DNA of 64,000 bases from Warburgia ugandensis (GCA_035236585.1 CP141126.1:66875414-66939413); one strand, 5' to 3'; positions 50,871 to 63,149 are shown, counted from the first letter of the stretch. Numbers and translations are program-made. Notes: generated from the sequence alone by a model not told the origin.

Positions 50871-51014
50871 TCCAAGAGCACCTTCAGCTTTGCCAAACTT
50901 AGGTAGTCCATCAGACAATCCTCTAGCAAATCTAGGTTGAGTTTGGACGGGGACCTTCACTACTTCCATGGGGCACAGGGCAACATCAGCAATCACCTCA
51001 ACAGATGCAGATCT
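50871..51014 (-). pseudogene. Captured exon fragment of mitochondrial phosphate carrier (PHT3/MPT)
   Basis: Forty-eight codons on the minus strand match the plant mitochondrial phosphate carrier, an inner-membrane protein that imports phosphate for ATP synthesis. Visible stretches are SASVEVIADVALCPMEVVKV, QTQPRFARGLSDGLPKF and KAEGALG. PMEVVK fits the carrier signature PX[DE]XX[KR] at the end of an odd-numbered helix. The protein is normally about 300-375 residues, so this is about one seventh. Just upstream on the same strand, TTTTCCCTTCTCTTAG looks like a polypyrimidine tract and splice acceptor. If the exon starts after that AG, the first codon completes the Gly expected before SAS in the family (from memory). 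Downstream the match stops after GALG. Its strand equals the LTR sense strand. It is a gene fragment, not a gene. Confidence 0.85.
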
Positions 51015-51034
51015 AAGAGAAGGGAAAATGAGGG
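51015..51034 (-). other. Probable splice acceptor kept with the carrier exon
   Basis: Pyrimidine-rich sequence ending in TTAG on the minus strand directly abuts the carrier-like codons. This implies that genomic DNA, not a spliced transcript, was captured. A match by chance is possible because only one boundary is visible. Confidence 0.45.
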
Positions 51035-52377
51035 AATAGCATGGCCGATCACCCACATCGGCCTCTAGTCAATCAAGGTGGATGAAGAGGGAAGAGAGAT
51101 AGGATTGGGTGTGGTTGGCCTAGTTAGGCAAGTTGCTGAAGGGAAAATAGGAAAAGGTATCAGGTTGGCTGCGGCCACTAGGGAAAAGGTGTTTCTTGGC
51201 CTCTGCATGGCGACCAAAGAGGAGAAACTAGGCACCCAGCATTGATCGCTGATCCCGTGCTAGTGGAGGAGCAGAAGGGAAAGAAGAAGATAAAGGGGAA
51301 AAGATCAAGCACAGCTGGCGGGCGGCTAGATATGAGAAGAAACATAGAGGAAGGAGCAGGAAGGATGGTGGCTTGAAATCTGGGTAGAGGGGAAGCTGGT
51401 GCAGGTAAAAGATTGAACAGATGGGGTTTGGGATTGCCAGATTCTACATGTTTTAAGCGCCCCCTTGTTTTCTCTATTTGTAGATTTTAGACACGGGACA
51501 AAGCAACAACACATAGCATCTAGCCCACTGCACGTCGAGCTCGACTCCATGCGTGTCGGGTTTCATAGTTGTCTAGTTTCTTTGTTTGAGAATAGATCAT
51601 ATGATTTGTTTTTTGGAAAACCACTAAGGGGGGGGGGTACCATTATCAAATATGGCCCAACCTTTTATTATTTTCTTTTCTTTTCTTTTTATATATTAAA
51701 CATGGAATGATTGTGTTTTTTTTGCAACATTCCACTCAGCCTAAGTTTAGTCAATGTGTATGATTGTTACATCCCAATACCTCATCACTATCAGACTTGC
51801 ATTTTGCAAGTGGGGTCTACTAGTGAAATTACAAAAATACCCTTTTATAAGAAAATTATTGTTTATTCGTCCAAACTCTAATTTCAGTAAACTTAGGGTC
51901 ATTGATTCATATCGACTAGTAGAATCCAGATTTTATAATTTCAATTTCAGGTTCTTAGTTTTTTTATACTTTTAATTACCAAAATAGCCCTGAATTCGAA
52001 GTCCCATAACCTCTTCATCTAGACTTTGTTTTTACCGTTCTTTGGATCATTGGATTCTATTTTCTGACTACTATCTAATGATTTTAGCTTTAATTCCAAA
52101 TTATACTTATATAAAAAGATATACCCCTTGAAAACTCATAACCCAATCATGGAATAGTGAAATTTTGGGATGAAATTCATCCATAATCCAATTTTAGTGT
52201 TCTTGACATCTTTGAACTAAACTTTTCAAGTATATTCCAAACATTCATGTTTCCACTCCAAATTCCATTTCTATATAAAATTATTTTCTTTGGGTCAAAA
52301 TTCCAATTATATTCCAAAAATTTCAATTTCACATAATAAAGCCTAGAATAGTATTCACAAAATTTGGGGTTGTTACA

Positions 52378-55300
52378 TACAAGAATTAAAGAAGCAGAAG
52401 GTTAGGAACATATGTAGTAAAAAATGCATGGCAATGTTACCATTCAAATGCATATTCAAGGGGCAATTTACATACCTTCATGAATGAAACATCAAAATCT
52501 AAAACATGTGTGATCTCAAACTAAATATATTATATTTAATGTGGTCAATTTCAATAATTTACAAGCATTAAAGAAGCATGGTAATGTTGCTATTCAAGCA
52601 CATATTCAAGCTACAATTTGCATTCATTCTAGAATGAAACATTAAAATATAAAATGTGGGTCTTCTTAAACTCAATGTATTCTATATAGATTTATCAATT
52701 TCTAGCATTTACAAGCATTAAAGAAGAAAAAAGTCAGGAACATATAAAGTAAAAAAATGCATGGTGGTGTTACCATTGAAACACGTATTACAGCAAACAT
52801 ACATCAAGCACCCATTTGCATGGTTTTTCTAATGAAACTTCAAAATCTAAAACATGGGCCTTCTTAGACTCAATGTATTCTACCTAGAATGACTAATTTC
52901 AAGCATTTGCAAACATTAGATAAGCAGACAATCAGGAACATGTGTAGTAAAAAATGCATGGTACTGTTACCATTCAAACACATATTCAAGCAACAATTTG
53001 CATACCTTCTTGAATGAAATATCAAAATCTAAAATAAGGGTCTCCTTAAACTCAATATATTCTATTTAAAATGATTAATATCAGCATTTACAAGCATTAA
53101 AGAAGCAAAATTTTAAGAACATATATAGTACAAAATGCATGATTATGTTACCATTCAAACGTGTATTACAAGAAGTATACTTCAAGCACCCATTTGCATG
53201 CCTTTTTAAAAGAAACTTCCAAATCTAAAACATGGGCCTTCTTAGATTTAATGTATTCTATCTAGAATGATCAATTTCAAGCATTTACAAGCACTAAAGT
53301 AGTAGAAAATCAGGAATATATATAGTAAAAAACATATGGTTATGTTACCATTCAAACACATATTACAAGCATACTTCAAGCAACAACTTGCATGTCTTTT
53401 TGAATGAAACCTCAAAATCTAAAACATGAGTCTTCTTTGATTCAATGTATTCTATCTATAATGATCAAATTTAAGCATTAAAAGCATTAAAGAAGTAGAA
53501 AATCAGGAACATATATAGTAAAAACACATGATAATATTACCATTCAAATGCATATTCAAGCAACAATTTGCATCACTTCATGAATAAAACAATCAAATCT
53601 AAAACATGGGTCTTCTTTAACTCAATGTATTCTATCAGAAATGATCAATTTTAAGCATTTACAAGCATTAAATAAGCAAAAAATTAGGAGGATATATAGT
53701 AAAAAATGCTTGGTAATGATGCCATTCAGACGCTTATTCAAGTAATAATTTGCATGCCTTCTTGAATGAAACATCAAAATTAAAATCATTGGTCTCATTA
53801 AACTTAATGTATTCTATCTAAAATGATCAATTTCAAGCATTTACAAGCATTAAAGATGCAAAATATCAGGAACATATATAGTAAAAATTGCATGGCAATG
53901 TTACCATTCAAACACATATTCAAGCTACAACTTACATACCTTCATGAATAAAACATCAATATCTAAATTATTGGCCTTGTTAAACTCAATGTACTCCATC
54001 TAAAACAATAAATTTCAAGCATTAAAGAAGCAAAAAATTAGGAACATATATAGTAAAAAATGCATGGTAATGTTACCATTCAAACTCATATTCAAGCATC
54101 ACATTGCATCCCTTCTTAAATAAAACATCAAAATATGAAACATGGGACTTCTTAAACTCAATGTATTAAATCTAGAATGATCAATTTTAAGCACTTACTA
54201 GGTTTAAAAACTAAAAAAATCAGGAACATATATAATAAAAGATGCATGGTAATGTTACCATTCAAACGAGTATTATAACAAGTATACTTCAAGCACCCAT
54301 TTGCATGCCTTTTTGAATGAAACTTCAAAATCTAAAACATGTGCCTTTCTTAGACTCAATGTATTATATCAAGAATGATAAATTTCAAGAATTTACAAGA
54401 TTTAAAGAAGCTAAAAATCAGGAACATATGTAGTAAAAAATGTGTGGTAATGTTACCATTCAAACGCGTATTCAAGCAACAATTTACATACCTTCTTGAA
54501 TGAAACATAAAATCTAAAAACATAGGTGTTCCCAAACTCAATATATTATATTTAGAATGATCAATTTTAAGCATTTATAAGAATTAAAGAAGCATAAAAT
54601 CACAAACAAAAATAGTAAAAAATGCATGGTAATGTTATCGCTCAAACACATATTCAAGTTACAATTTGCATTCACTCTGGAATGGAACATCAAAATCGAA
54701 AACATGAATCTTCTTAAACTCAATGTATTCTATCAAGGTTGATCAATTTCAAGCATTTATAAATATTAAATGAGCAAAAAATCAGGAACATATAAAGTAA
54801 AAAATGCCTAGTAATGTTACAATTTAAACACGTATTATAACAAGTACACTTCAAGCACCCATTTGCATGGCTTTTGCAATGAAACTTAAAAATCTAAAAC
54901 ATGGGCCTTCCTAGACTCAATGCATTCTATCTAGAATGACTAATTTAAAATATTTGAAAGCATTAAATAAGAAGAAAATTAGGAACATGTATAGTAAAAA
55001 ATGCATGGTAATGTTACCATTCAAACACATTTAAGCAACAATTTACACACCTTTTGAATGAAATATCAAAATACAAAACAAGGGTGTTCTCAAGCTCAAT
55101 ATATTCTCTTTAGAATGATCAATTTCAAGCATTTATAAGCATTAAAGAAGCATAAAATCACGAACATAAATAGAAAAAAATGCAAGACAATGTTACCGTT
55201 CACACACATATTGAAGCTATAATTTGCATTAATTCTAGAATGAAACATCAAAATCTAAAACATAGGTCTACTTAAACTCAATGTATTCTATCTAAGTTGA

Positions 55301-56803
55301 TCAATTTCAAGCATTTACAATCATTAAACAAGTAGAAAATTAGGAACATATAAAGTAAAAATTGGCTGGTAATGTTACCATTCAAATGCTATTACATCAA
55401 GTATACTTCAAGCCCCATTTTCATGGCTTTTCCAATGAAATCTCAAAATCTAAAACATGGTCCTTATTAGAATCTGTATTCTACCCAGAAAGACCAATTT
55501 CAAGCATTTGCAAGCATTAAATAAGTGGACAATCAAGAACATGTAGAATAAAAAATGCATGGTAATGTTACCATTCAAACACATATTCAAGCAACAATTT
55601 GCATACCATCATGAATGAAACATCAAAATATAAAACAAGGGTCTTCTTTAAGTCAATATATTCTATTTATAATGATTAATTTCAGCATTTATAAACATTA
55701 AAGAAGGAAAAAATTAAGAACATATATAGTAAAAAATGTATGGTGACGTTATCATTAAAACATATATTACAACAAGTATACTTCCAACACCCATTTGCAT
55801 GGCTTTTTGAATGAAACTTCCAAATCTAAAACATGGGCCTTCTTAGACTCAATGTATTCTATCTATAATGATCATTTTCATGTATTTACAAGCATTAAAG
55901 AAGCAAAAAATCAGGAATATATATAGTAAAAAATATGGTTATGTTGCCATTCAAACACCTATTACAACAAGCATACTTGAAGCAACAATTTGCATGCCTT
56001 TTTGAACGAAACCTCAAAATCTAAAGCATGAGTCTTCTTTGATTCAATGTATTTATCTACTATGATCAATTTGAAGAATTTAAAAGCATTAAGGAAGAAG
56101 AAAATTAGGAATATGTGTAGTAAAAAATGCATGATAATGTTACCATTCAAATGTATATTACAACAAGCATACTTTAAGCAACAATTTTCATTTCTTTTAC
56201 AATGAAACATCAAAATCTAAAACATGGGCCTTCATTGACTCAATTTATTCTATCTATAATGATCAATTTCAAACATTTACAAACATTAGAGAAGTAGAAA
56301 ATCAGGACCATATACAGCAAAATATGCATGGTAATGTTGTCATTCAAATGCGTATTACAACAAGCATACTTCAAGCAATAATTTGTGTGCCATGTTGAAT
56401 GAAACATCAAAATATAAAACATGTGTCTTCTTAGATTCAATGTATTCTATCTAGAATGATCAATTTCAAGTAGCAAAAGATTAGGAACATATGTAGTAAA
56501 CAATGCATGGTAATGTTACCATTCAAATGCATATTGAAGCAACAATTTGCATGCCTTCTTGAATGAATTATAAAAATATAAAACATGGGTCTTCTTAGAC
56601 TCAATGTATTATATCTATAATGATCAATTTAAAGAATTTACAATCATTAAAGAATCAGAAAATTAGGAACATATATAATAAAAAATGCATGGAAATGCTA
56701 TCATTCAAATGTTTATTCAAGCAACAATTTGCATACCATTTTTAATGAAACATCAAAATCTAAAACATGGGAGTTCTTAAACTCAATATATTCTATCTAG
56801 AAT
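52378..56803 (+). repeat. Satellite array, about 24 units of about 182 or 196 bp
   Basis: Tandem AT-rich units recognisable by recurring phrases such as ATCAGGAACATATATAGT, AATGTTACCATTCAAAC, AAATCTAAAACATGGG and CTCAATGTATTCTATCT. Spacings of the AGGAACA landmark are mostly 180-183 or 192-198 bp. The long class has about 14-16 extra bases (ATTACAACAAGTATACTTC in place of ATTC) and linked differences further on (GGGCCTTCTTAGACTC instead of GGTCTTCTTAAACTC). One unit near 52,560 is short. The frames seen here (for example 54,356-54,723 and 55,962-56,440 on the minus strand) follow the repeat and are not genes. Length and AT content fit a plant centromeric or pericentromeric satellite, but function is inference. 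Confidence 0.95.
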
Positions 56804-59800
56804 TGTGATGACCCAAGTTTTTGTAATACATTTTCAAAGGTAGGGGCCTTAGTAGTAAAATAATTTCGCAAAACAAAGCAATGGAAATTCTTTTCTTTAG
56901 AACTTGTTTTGAAATACTTAAGTCACCACTTCATACATAACATAAGTAGAATTTTTGTACAAGATAAAATTCCATTGAAGGAATATATTTTTATTAAATT
57001 TTAGAATCCATCCAGTGGTTCACAGTACAACCAAATCCATTACAAAACTTGTTCAAATTACATAATCCAAAACTCAAAGCTCACCATAGAATGAAACTCT
57101 CATTAAAATACAATACTCCCAAACAAAACAAAATACATGTCTTCAAGGGGTATACCTTGATGATTATTCTCTTCAAGTCTTCTATAGTCTTATGCTCCTA
57201 ACTCTCCTTCTCTATATCTAAGATATTGTAAACATTGAAACATTTACAATATCTCAGCAAGCTATGCTTGGTAGGGGATTCAAGAAGCATAATAATTGAC
57301 AGTATAATTCTAATACTTCATAATCACATTATCCATAAACATACCCATGTATTTGACTCTTTACTTTGTAATATATGTACATGCTTATACATACACACTA
57401 TACATGGATAAATCCGTCCAATTTACAAAAGTAGTCAAATATCATTCCCAACTAAGCTGATCAATTCTTTCCACTGTGAGAAATTAGTATTTTAGCTAGT
57501 CCTATACTAAGAATTTCCATTATTGGGAAATATTGGTAATATACAATTACCTGGCATTTCATCATGCCAAAACATAAGGCATTTCACTATGCCTATCTCA
57601 TATGCATCATAGTGCAAAATAATCAAAGGACTACCATGGTGCAATTTGATCCATACTAGTGCGCTCGAATAACTGCCCTATTCACCACGATACCACGGTG
57701 GCAAATATTATGTCACTGCCCATATGGGGAGAAATGACTTTCATAGTGGTAGCCTTCCCATAAGTGCCCCACCCGACTTTTAGCCTCTCATAGGGGAAGG
57801 TATCATCAAATCATCAAATTTCAGGAAGCGGGTGGCCAAACCCTCATAACTCCCCTAGCATAGCATCCCCCAAGCTAATGCCTATTTAAAACAAAACCAC
57901 AAGCCTCCTTGCTTGTGTCTAAAATAGGTTTCATATGTATCAAACAATCTATTTGCTTACTTAGGGCTGGAATATCTTCTAGTTCCATATTCACTTAGAG
58001 TTTAATCCTCAATTCTAACTTAACTATTTCATATGTGTTTGGTTGGATCATAAGGGTTTTAGGGGATTCAACACAAGTATTAACATTACACTTGTCAATA
58101 AAAGTTCATAGGGCTCAACATATACATCCCATGTAAATGCATTAATCAAATCCTCCTACCTTTAAGTAGTAATCCATCTCTCCAGATCTTCCATGATCTT
58201 GATTGATGTATGTAATATGTACATCCATACATAATGTCAATATATATATATATATACAATTTGAATAATCCTATTGATCAATAGATCTGATGGTTAGAAT
58301 GATCTTCTAATCTTTCAAATCTAAGTATTTTTTATTCTATGTCTTTGCGTATCTATCTCTTTGATCTTGATCTTTCATAGATCCTTCGATCAACAATCTA
58401 TTCTTGTTGATAAAGATCAAGGGCCTAGATCTTCTATCATCTAGTTCTTCTTTGATTTAAGTTCAGTTATTTGATCATCCCTAAGGAGGATGATCCTGGT
58501 TCTTTTCCTTGAATCATATTTGATCAAGGGTTAGGATTATCTAATCTAATGATCTAGATTTGATCTATAGCATACATACTAATAAACATGCATACTAAGT
58601 ACAATACAATGTTATTATTTTTATTGTTCTTGATCATTCAAGATCCAATGGATCTTGTTTGATCATCCTTATCTTACTTACAATTTTTATTATGGTTAGA
58701 TAATTACTGACCTTTTATGCTCTTATTATTATTATTCAACTAGTTAATGTTTTATTGGTTGAAGATAACTTATGTCAACCTAAGTATAGACTGCTCCTCT
58801 TATTTTCAATTGGCAAAGGCTTACTAGCTGAATGGGTGAACACAAAGTGGTTACTTCAATCTTTATGTAAGGAGGTGTTTAGACCTCACAAATGTCAACA
58901 GAAGGTAGGGGAAGAGTGAGGCTCTATTAGAAAACCCCCTTAACCACCATGTTCAACATTCACAAGAGTGACCTTAGCTCAACCTTTCATAAGGTTCCTA
59001 TGAGCATGTTAACCCTAAGTACTCTTTCTAACTAATTTTAATTAAGTCCATGAACATTTAAAATGTTATTCATAGGGTTTATTATTCTCTTAGTTTGGGC
59101 CAAGGATTTGATAATCCTTATATTGTCTTACTAACTATAGCCCTTACTAATTAAGTCCAAGTCAAATAATTCACTCTTATTTGTGTCATGAAACTCTACT
59201 TTCTCATTAGATTTCATTTTTGGTGATTTATGAATATTAAGACATAACCACTAATTAAATAATTATATCTACTAATAAAATTTAAATCATAAACTTTAAA
59301 GTAGAAATCTATTATAATTTTAACAACATTTTACACTAACATGCTTCCTATGTAACTTAACTTAATGAAATGAAACTATACTTTAACTACCATGCTCCTA
59401 AGTTATAAAATACATAAAATTTTGCTCGTAATCTAATGGAATCATGCTTAAACTTCAAATGTAAACTAACATGGCCATAAGATAATTAAATCTATTAAGC
59501 TAATATAACAATCTAATAACATATAGAGCATAGTATGCTAAAATTTAAGAATTACACTATCATGCTTTATAACATAATTCACATTTACAATGCTATTATC
59601 AAATAAAAGACAATGAAACCAATTACATTAAGATTATTAGAAACCTTTACTTGTGATTCAACCATTAGATCTTAGATCTTTTCCTTTTAGTCAAGGGTTT
59701 TAATTAATTTTAATGCTTTTACTCCATTAAGGTCCAAAGATCATATCCCTTTGTTTTTGTCATATTCAATCCATGATATCAATGGATTCCATCATAATAT

Positions 59801-61635
59801 CCTTCATTCAATCCATCCCAAGGATCTAATCATACTTGATCTTATTGATCAAGTGGGTCCCTTTGTATTTTTACGGTTTCTCTACCATAAATAGTAGATC
59901 CCTCAATTTATCTTAGATCTGTCCAAATAAGTCATGGTTATCACTTTATTTCAACATTATATCATCAGTAAATCAAATCCCCAAGATATGATTATCTTAG
60001 ATCTTGAAGATCATGAAAATTAGAAGTTTAATTCTTAAATACAGAAAGTTTCATGAAGAATTTTCTAAATGTTACAATTTAAGAAGAAAATAAAAGTTAT
60101 AAGCTTTCTATAGCTTCTTTTCGATCTCAATTTGGAGTACAGATGTCTCCACAATTGAACTATAAAGTTCACAGTCATTCCTAGGGTCCATATTTGATCT
60201 AGGCCGAGTGGAACGGACAGCCTAGATTCGATCAAGTGGAGCAATCATCGTGCACCTGTCACTGAGACACACGCATAATGCGCTCCCCCAGTGACCGACA
60301 CTGTCATGCGGTCGTCCTATCAGGACGACATCACATGTGGCGTGCGCCCGTAGAATCTTTCCCACAAGGCGTATTTCCATGTCGTCTTTCACCAAACGTG
60401 CCGGGTTCTGACTTGATTTGGGGAGATCGGATAATCTGTTTAGACCGTTCAATCTCTTTACAATTAAGGGCTCAAAACATAATAAAATTTCTTAAAACTT
60501 CTACCCTAGGGATTTTGGACTCTTCTAGATCGATTGGGCTGCTCAAATTTTTTATCTAAGCCCTTCTTCACCCATAATTGAAGGGGTCTGATCCTTATTT
60601 TATTTTTATAAATTTTAACCTAAAACTAATTACAGATAAATAAAAATTACATAAAACAACTTGAAATAAGTATAAGAAGTGGTTCCACCCACCTGATTGG
60701 ATAAAAAAAGTAGATTTGAAGCCCAATTTGAAATAAATAACCTTTGATGATAAGATAGCTTGATAGTTCCTTGTTTTGTGATTTCCCGTTGATTGCACTA
60801 TTGGATCTTGAAATTGATTTGGGGGTTTTGTAGATAAGTTAGTCTAGGATGGTATGGATGGTGGGATTTGTGAGACTCAACATGGAACAAAGTGCCTAAT
60901 TGAATTTAAGTCCCTTGTTCCAATTAGCGAGAGGAGAGAGAAAGTTCAAGAAGGAAGATTTTTGGAAGTTTTAGAATTTTTGGAAGGAATCTAGATCTGG
61001 TTTTTTAGAGTAAGCAAGATGATTTTGTTAGAATTTTAGTGAATAGTTTTGGAAGATTTTTGGAGGGGTATTTATAGGTGTTTTTCATTTTTCATAATTA
61101 CATGTAATAATTATATTTTAATTCTTTTAAATATTAAATTAACATCGGATCCTCCACTACCACCTCCTTCTCCACTAGCAGTTGGTAGTGTTTTGACCAC
61201 TTGTTACATTTTTTTGGGCGTTGGATTTGTTTGTGGGCCCATGGGGTGTGAAAAGACCATTTTTCCTCTTTTGGAGAAAAATTTGTTTTATTCCCCCAAA
61301 CTCGGAATAGTGCATACTTAGTGGCATTGGAATCGTATTTTTGAGTACATTCTAAATATTGAGGTCTTGTTCTTGGATATTGGTAAAATTGTCATTTTAT
61401 CCTTTGACTCATAAAATGGAGAAAATTAGGAATTTTTCATTTTAACTCCAAATTGAACGTACTTAATGTTATGTCGATTGGTTTTCCGAGTACATTCATA
61501 ATTTATAAGTTTTAAATCATGTTTTAATCTCTATAAAAGGAGAATTTTCAATAACCTAATATTCCAGCCTAGAATTTCTAAAAACTCAAACTTTATTGAT
61601 TTTCTCAATCAATTTACAAAAATTGGGTTATTACA
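56804..61635 (-). repeat. 3' LTR of E2 (family E), about 4.8 kb
   Basis: Starts TGTAATAACCCAATTTTTG at 61,635 and ends at 56,804 (plus-strand TGTGATGACCC). Both ends match the short solo LTR E1. The middle (about 57,450-60,650) is absent from E1 and contains a GATC-rich part reminiscent of F's LTR, a CpG-rich block at 60,190-60,430, and a piece of Tat leader at 58,780-59,170. Open frames inside (60,222-60,559) are composition artefacts. Confidence 0.8.
58780..59170 (-). repeat. Tat leader fragment inside the E2 LTR
   Basis: Matches the Tat-1 leader (14,215-14,600) and the Tat-2 leader (30,500-30,860) in the same order, including AGGTGTTTAGACCTCA against AGGCATTTAGACCTCA. Edges are not clear and no Tat LTR was recognised beside it, so it is a fragment or part of a decayed nested copy. 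Confidence 0.5.
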
Positions 61636-61699
61636 ATCTTCCCCCCTTACAATAATTTCATCCTTGAAATTTGTAATACAATAACATAATCAAATAGAC

Positions 61700-61870
61700 T
61701 AGGGTGTGTCTTCCTCATTTCTACTTCTGTTTCCCATGTGGCTTCCTCAATAGAGTGATGTTGCTATAGGACTTTGACTAGCATAATAGTTTTGTTCCTT
61801 TAACTTCTGTTTCTTGCAGTCTAAGATCTGTATCGCCTTCTCTTCGAAGGTTAGGTTTGGATTTAGCTCT
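61700..61870 (-). pseudogene. E2 chromodomain-like tail
   Basis: The minus strand has the chromovirus end pattern: EEKAIQILD, then a Lys-rich stretch, then a truncated HSIEEATWE-like part. It lies between the integrase end and the polypurine tract, as in Tekay/Del elements, where the chromodomain is thought to guide integration to heterochromatin. It is broken. Confidence 0.6.
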
Positions 61871-61915
61871 TATGGCACCCTTTTGAAGTACATGTGTGTC
61901 ATCTTGTAGGTATTT

Positions 61916-62950
61916 TCATAGCATAGATATGTGAAAGACACTGTGTATTTCTAAGAGTTGGGGTGGTAAGGCTAATTTGTAAGCCACTAGACCAACTCTT
62001 TCTAGGATTTCAAATGGACAGATGAACCTAGGACTAAGTTTTTCTTTGCTTCCAAACCTCATTACTCCTTTGACTAGTGATACTTTCAAAAATACATGCT
62101 CCCCCACATCAAATTCCAGGTTTCTATTTCTTTTATCTATATAACTCTTCTGCTGACTGCATGCTGTTAACAACATCTTCTGTATCAATCTAACCTTGTT
62201 TGTACACTGTTTCACTAGTTCTGACTTTATTAGCTTTGTTTCTCCAACTTCACTCCAACAGGTTGGTGATCAACATGGCCATCCATACAATGCTTCATAT
62301 GGTTCCATAACAATACTGGCTTGAAAACTGTTGTTATATGTGAATTCTACTAATGGAAGATGTTCATCCCAATTCCCTTTCCAAGCTGATCCACATGCTC
62401 TCAAGATATCTTCTAAAGTCAAAATAGTCCTTTCTAATTGACCGTCTATTTGGGGGTGAAATGCTATACTGAATTTAAGTGAGGTTCCCAAGGCTTGTTG
62501 TACACTCTTCTAACATCTTGAAGTAAATCTTCCATCCCTATCAAAGATGTTGGATAGTGGAATCCCATGAAGACTTACTATTTCTTTGATGTATAACTTA
62601 GCTAGACTATCAACTGATTGGTTCTTCCTAATTGAAAGGAAATGTGTTGACTTTGTTAACCTATCCACAACCACCCAAATCATGTCATGACTTACCTAGG
62701 TCCTTGGCAATCCTACTACAAAATCCATAGTGATGTTATCCCATTTCAATTCTAAAAGTTCCAATGTTTGTAACATTCCAGCTGGTCTTTGGTGTTCAGC
62801 CTTTACTTGTTGACAATTTAGACATTTAGCCACAAATTCTCCTATTTCTCTTTTCATGCCTTCCCACCAAAAGTTTCTTTTCAAATCCTAATACATCTTT
62901 GTACCCTAAGGTGTATGGAAAATTTTGACTGATAAGCTTCTTGTAACAGT
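61916..62950 (-). pseudogene. E2 integrase remains
   Basis: The zinc-binding end and core start are visible at 62,696-62,884 (CLNCQQVKAEHQRP, WDNITMDFVVGLPRT). The core continues at 62,270-62,491 (HPQIDGQLER, LPLVEFTYNNSF, YEALYG). The C-terminal GPY/F-type module is at 61,916-62,215 (VGEHVFLKVS, KLSPRFICPFEIL, HSVFHISML). These are standard parts of a Ty3/gypsy integrase, which inserts the DNA copy. The frame is interrupted between the parts. Confidence 0.85.
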
Positions 62951-63149
62951 TCTTTTCTCAAGTCTGTATTTAAAGGATCCACCAATCTCTCCTAAAACCA
63001 TATACCCCCATCTATACCCTTACAAAATCTTTTCTTTTTACACAATTCCTGAGTTACTGTATCTTATTCTTGGGCTTCAAGGACTCTTTCTACAAAAGCT
63101 AATTTAATGGTGATGTTTGTGAGTATAGCTTTTGGCTGTCTACTTAATG

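Larger units (their letters stand above)
48113..52377 (-). mobile_element. E3: large LTR (chromovirus-like, family E relative)
   Basis: Minus orientation. It starts TGTAACAACCCCAAATTTTG at 52,377 and ends at 48,113 with a form related to the E2 LTR end. The part at 48,240-49,470 resembles 56,930-57,870 of E2, including the phrase with GGTGGCCAAACCCT (49,399-49,412; 57,829-57,842). Length is 4,265 bp. The right flank is satellite DNA and the left flank is not, and the flanking 5-mers CCTTA and TACAA do not match. It is therefore either one end of a rearranged element or a solo LTR whose flank was lost. No interior was seen. It carries a host gene fragment and a minisatellite. Confidence 0.68.

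Noticed and set aside
54356-56440. Cysteine-containing frames (NCCLKYACC-type) as small secreted proteins
   Set aside because: They recur with the satellite unit, have no consistent start or signal peptide, and shift with unit length.
52378-56803. Regular repeats as a CRISPR array
   Set aside because: The whole unit repeats, with no unique spacers. Unit size and context are those of a plant satellite, and no cas genes are present.
60222-60559. Frames of 76-93 codons in the E2 LTR
   Set aside because: This is the CpG-rich LTR block. There is no recognisable domain and both strands are open together.
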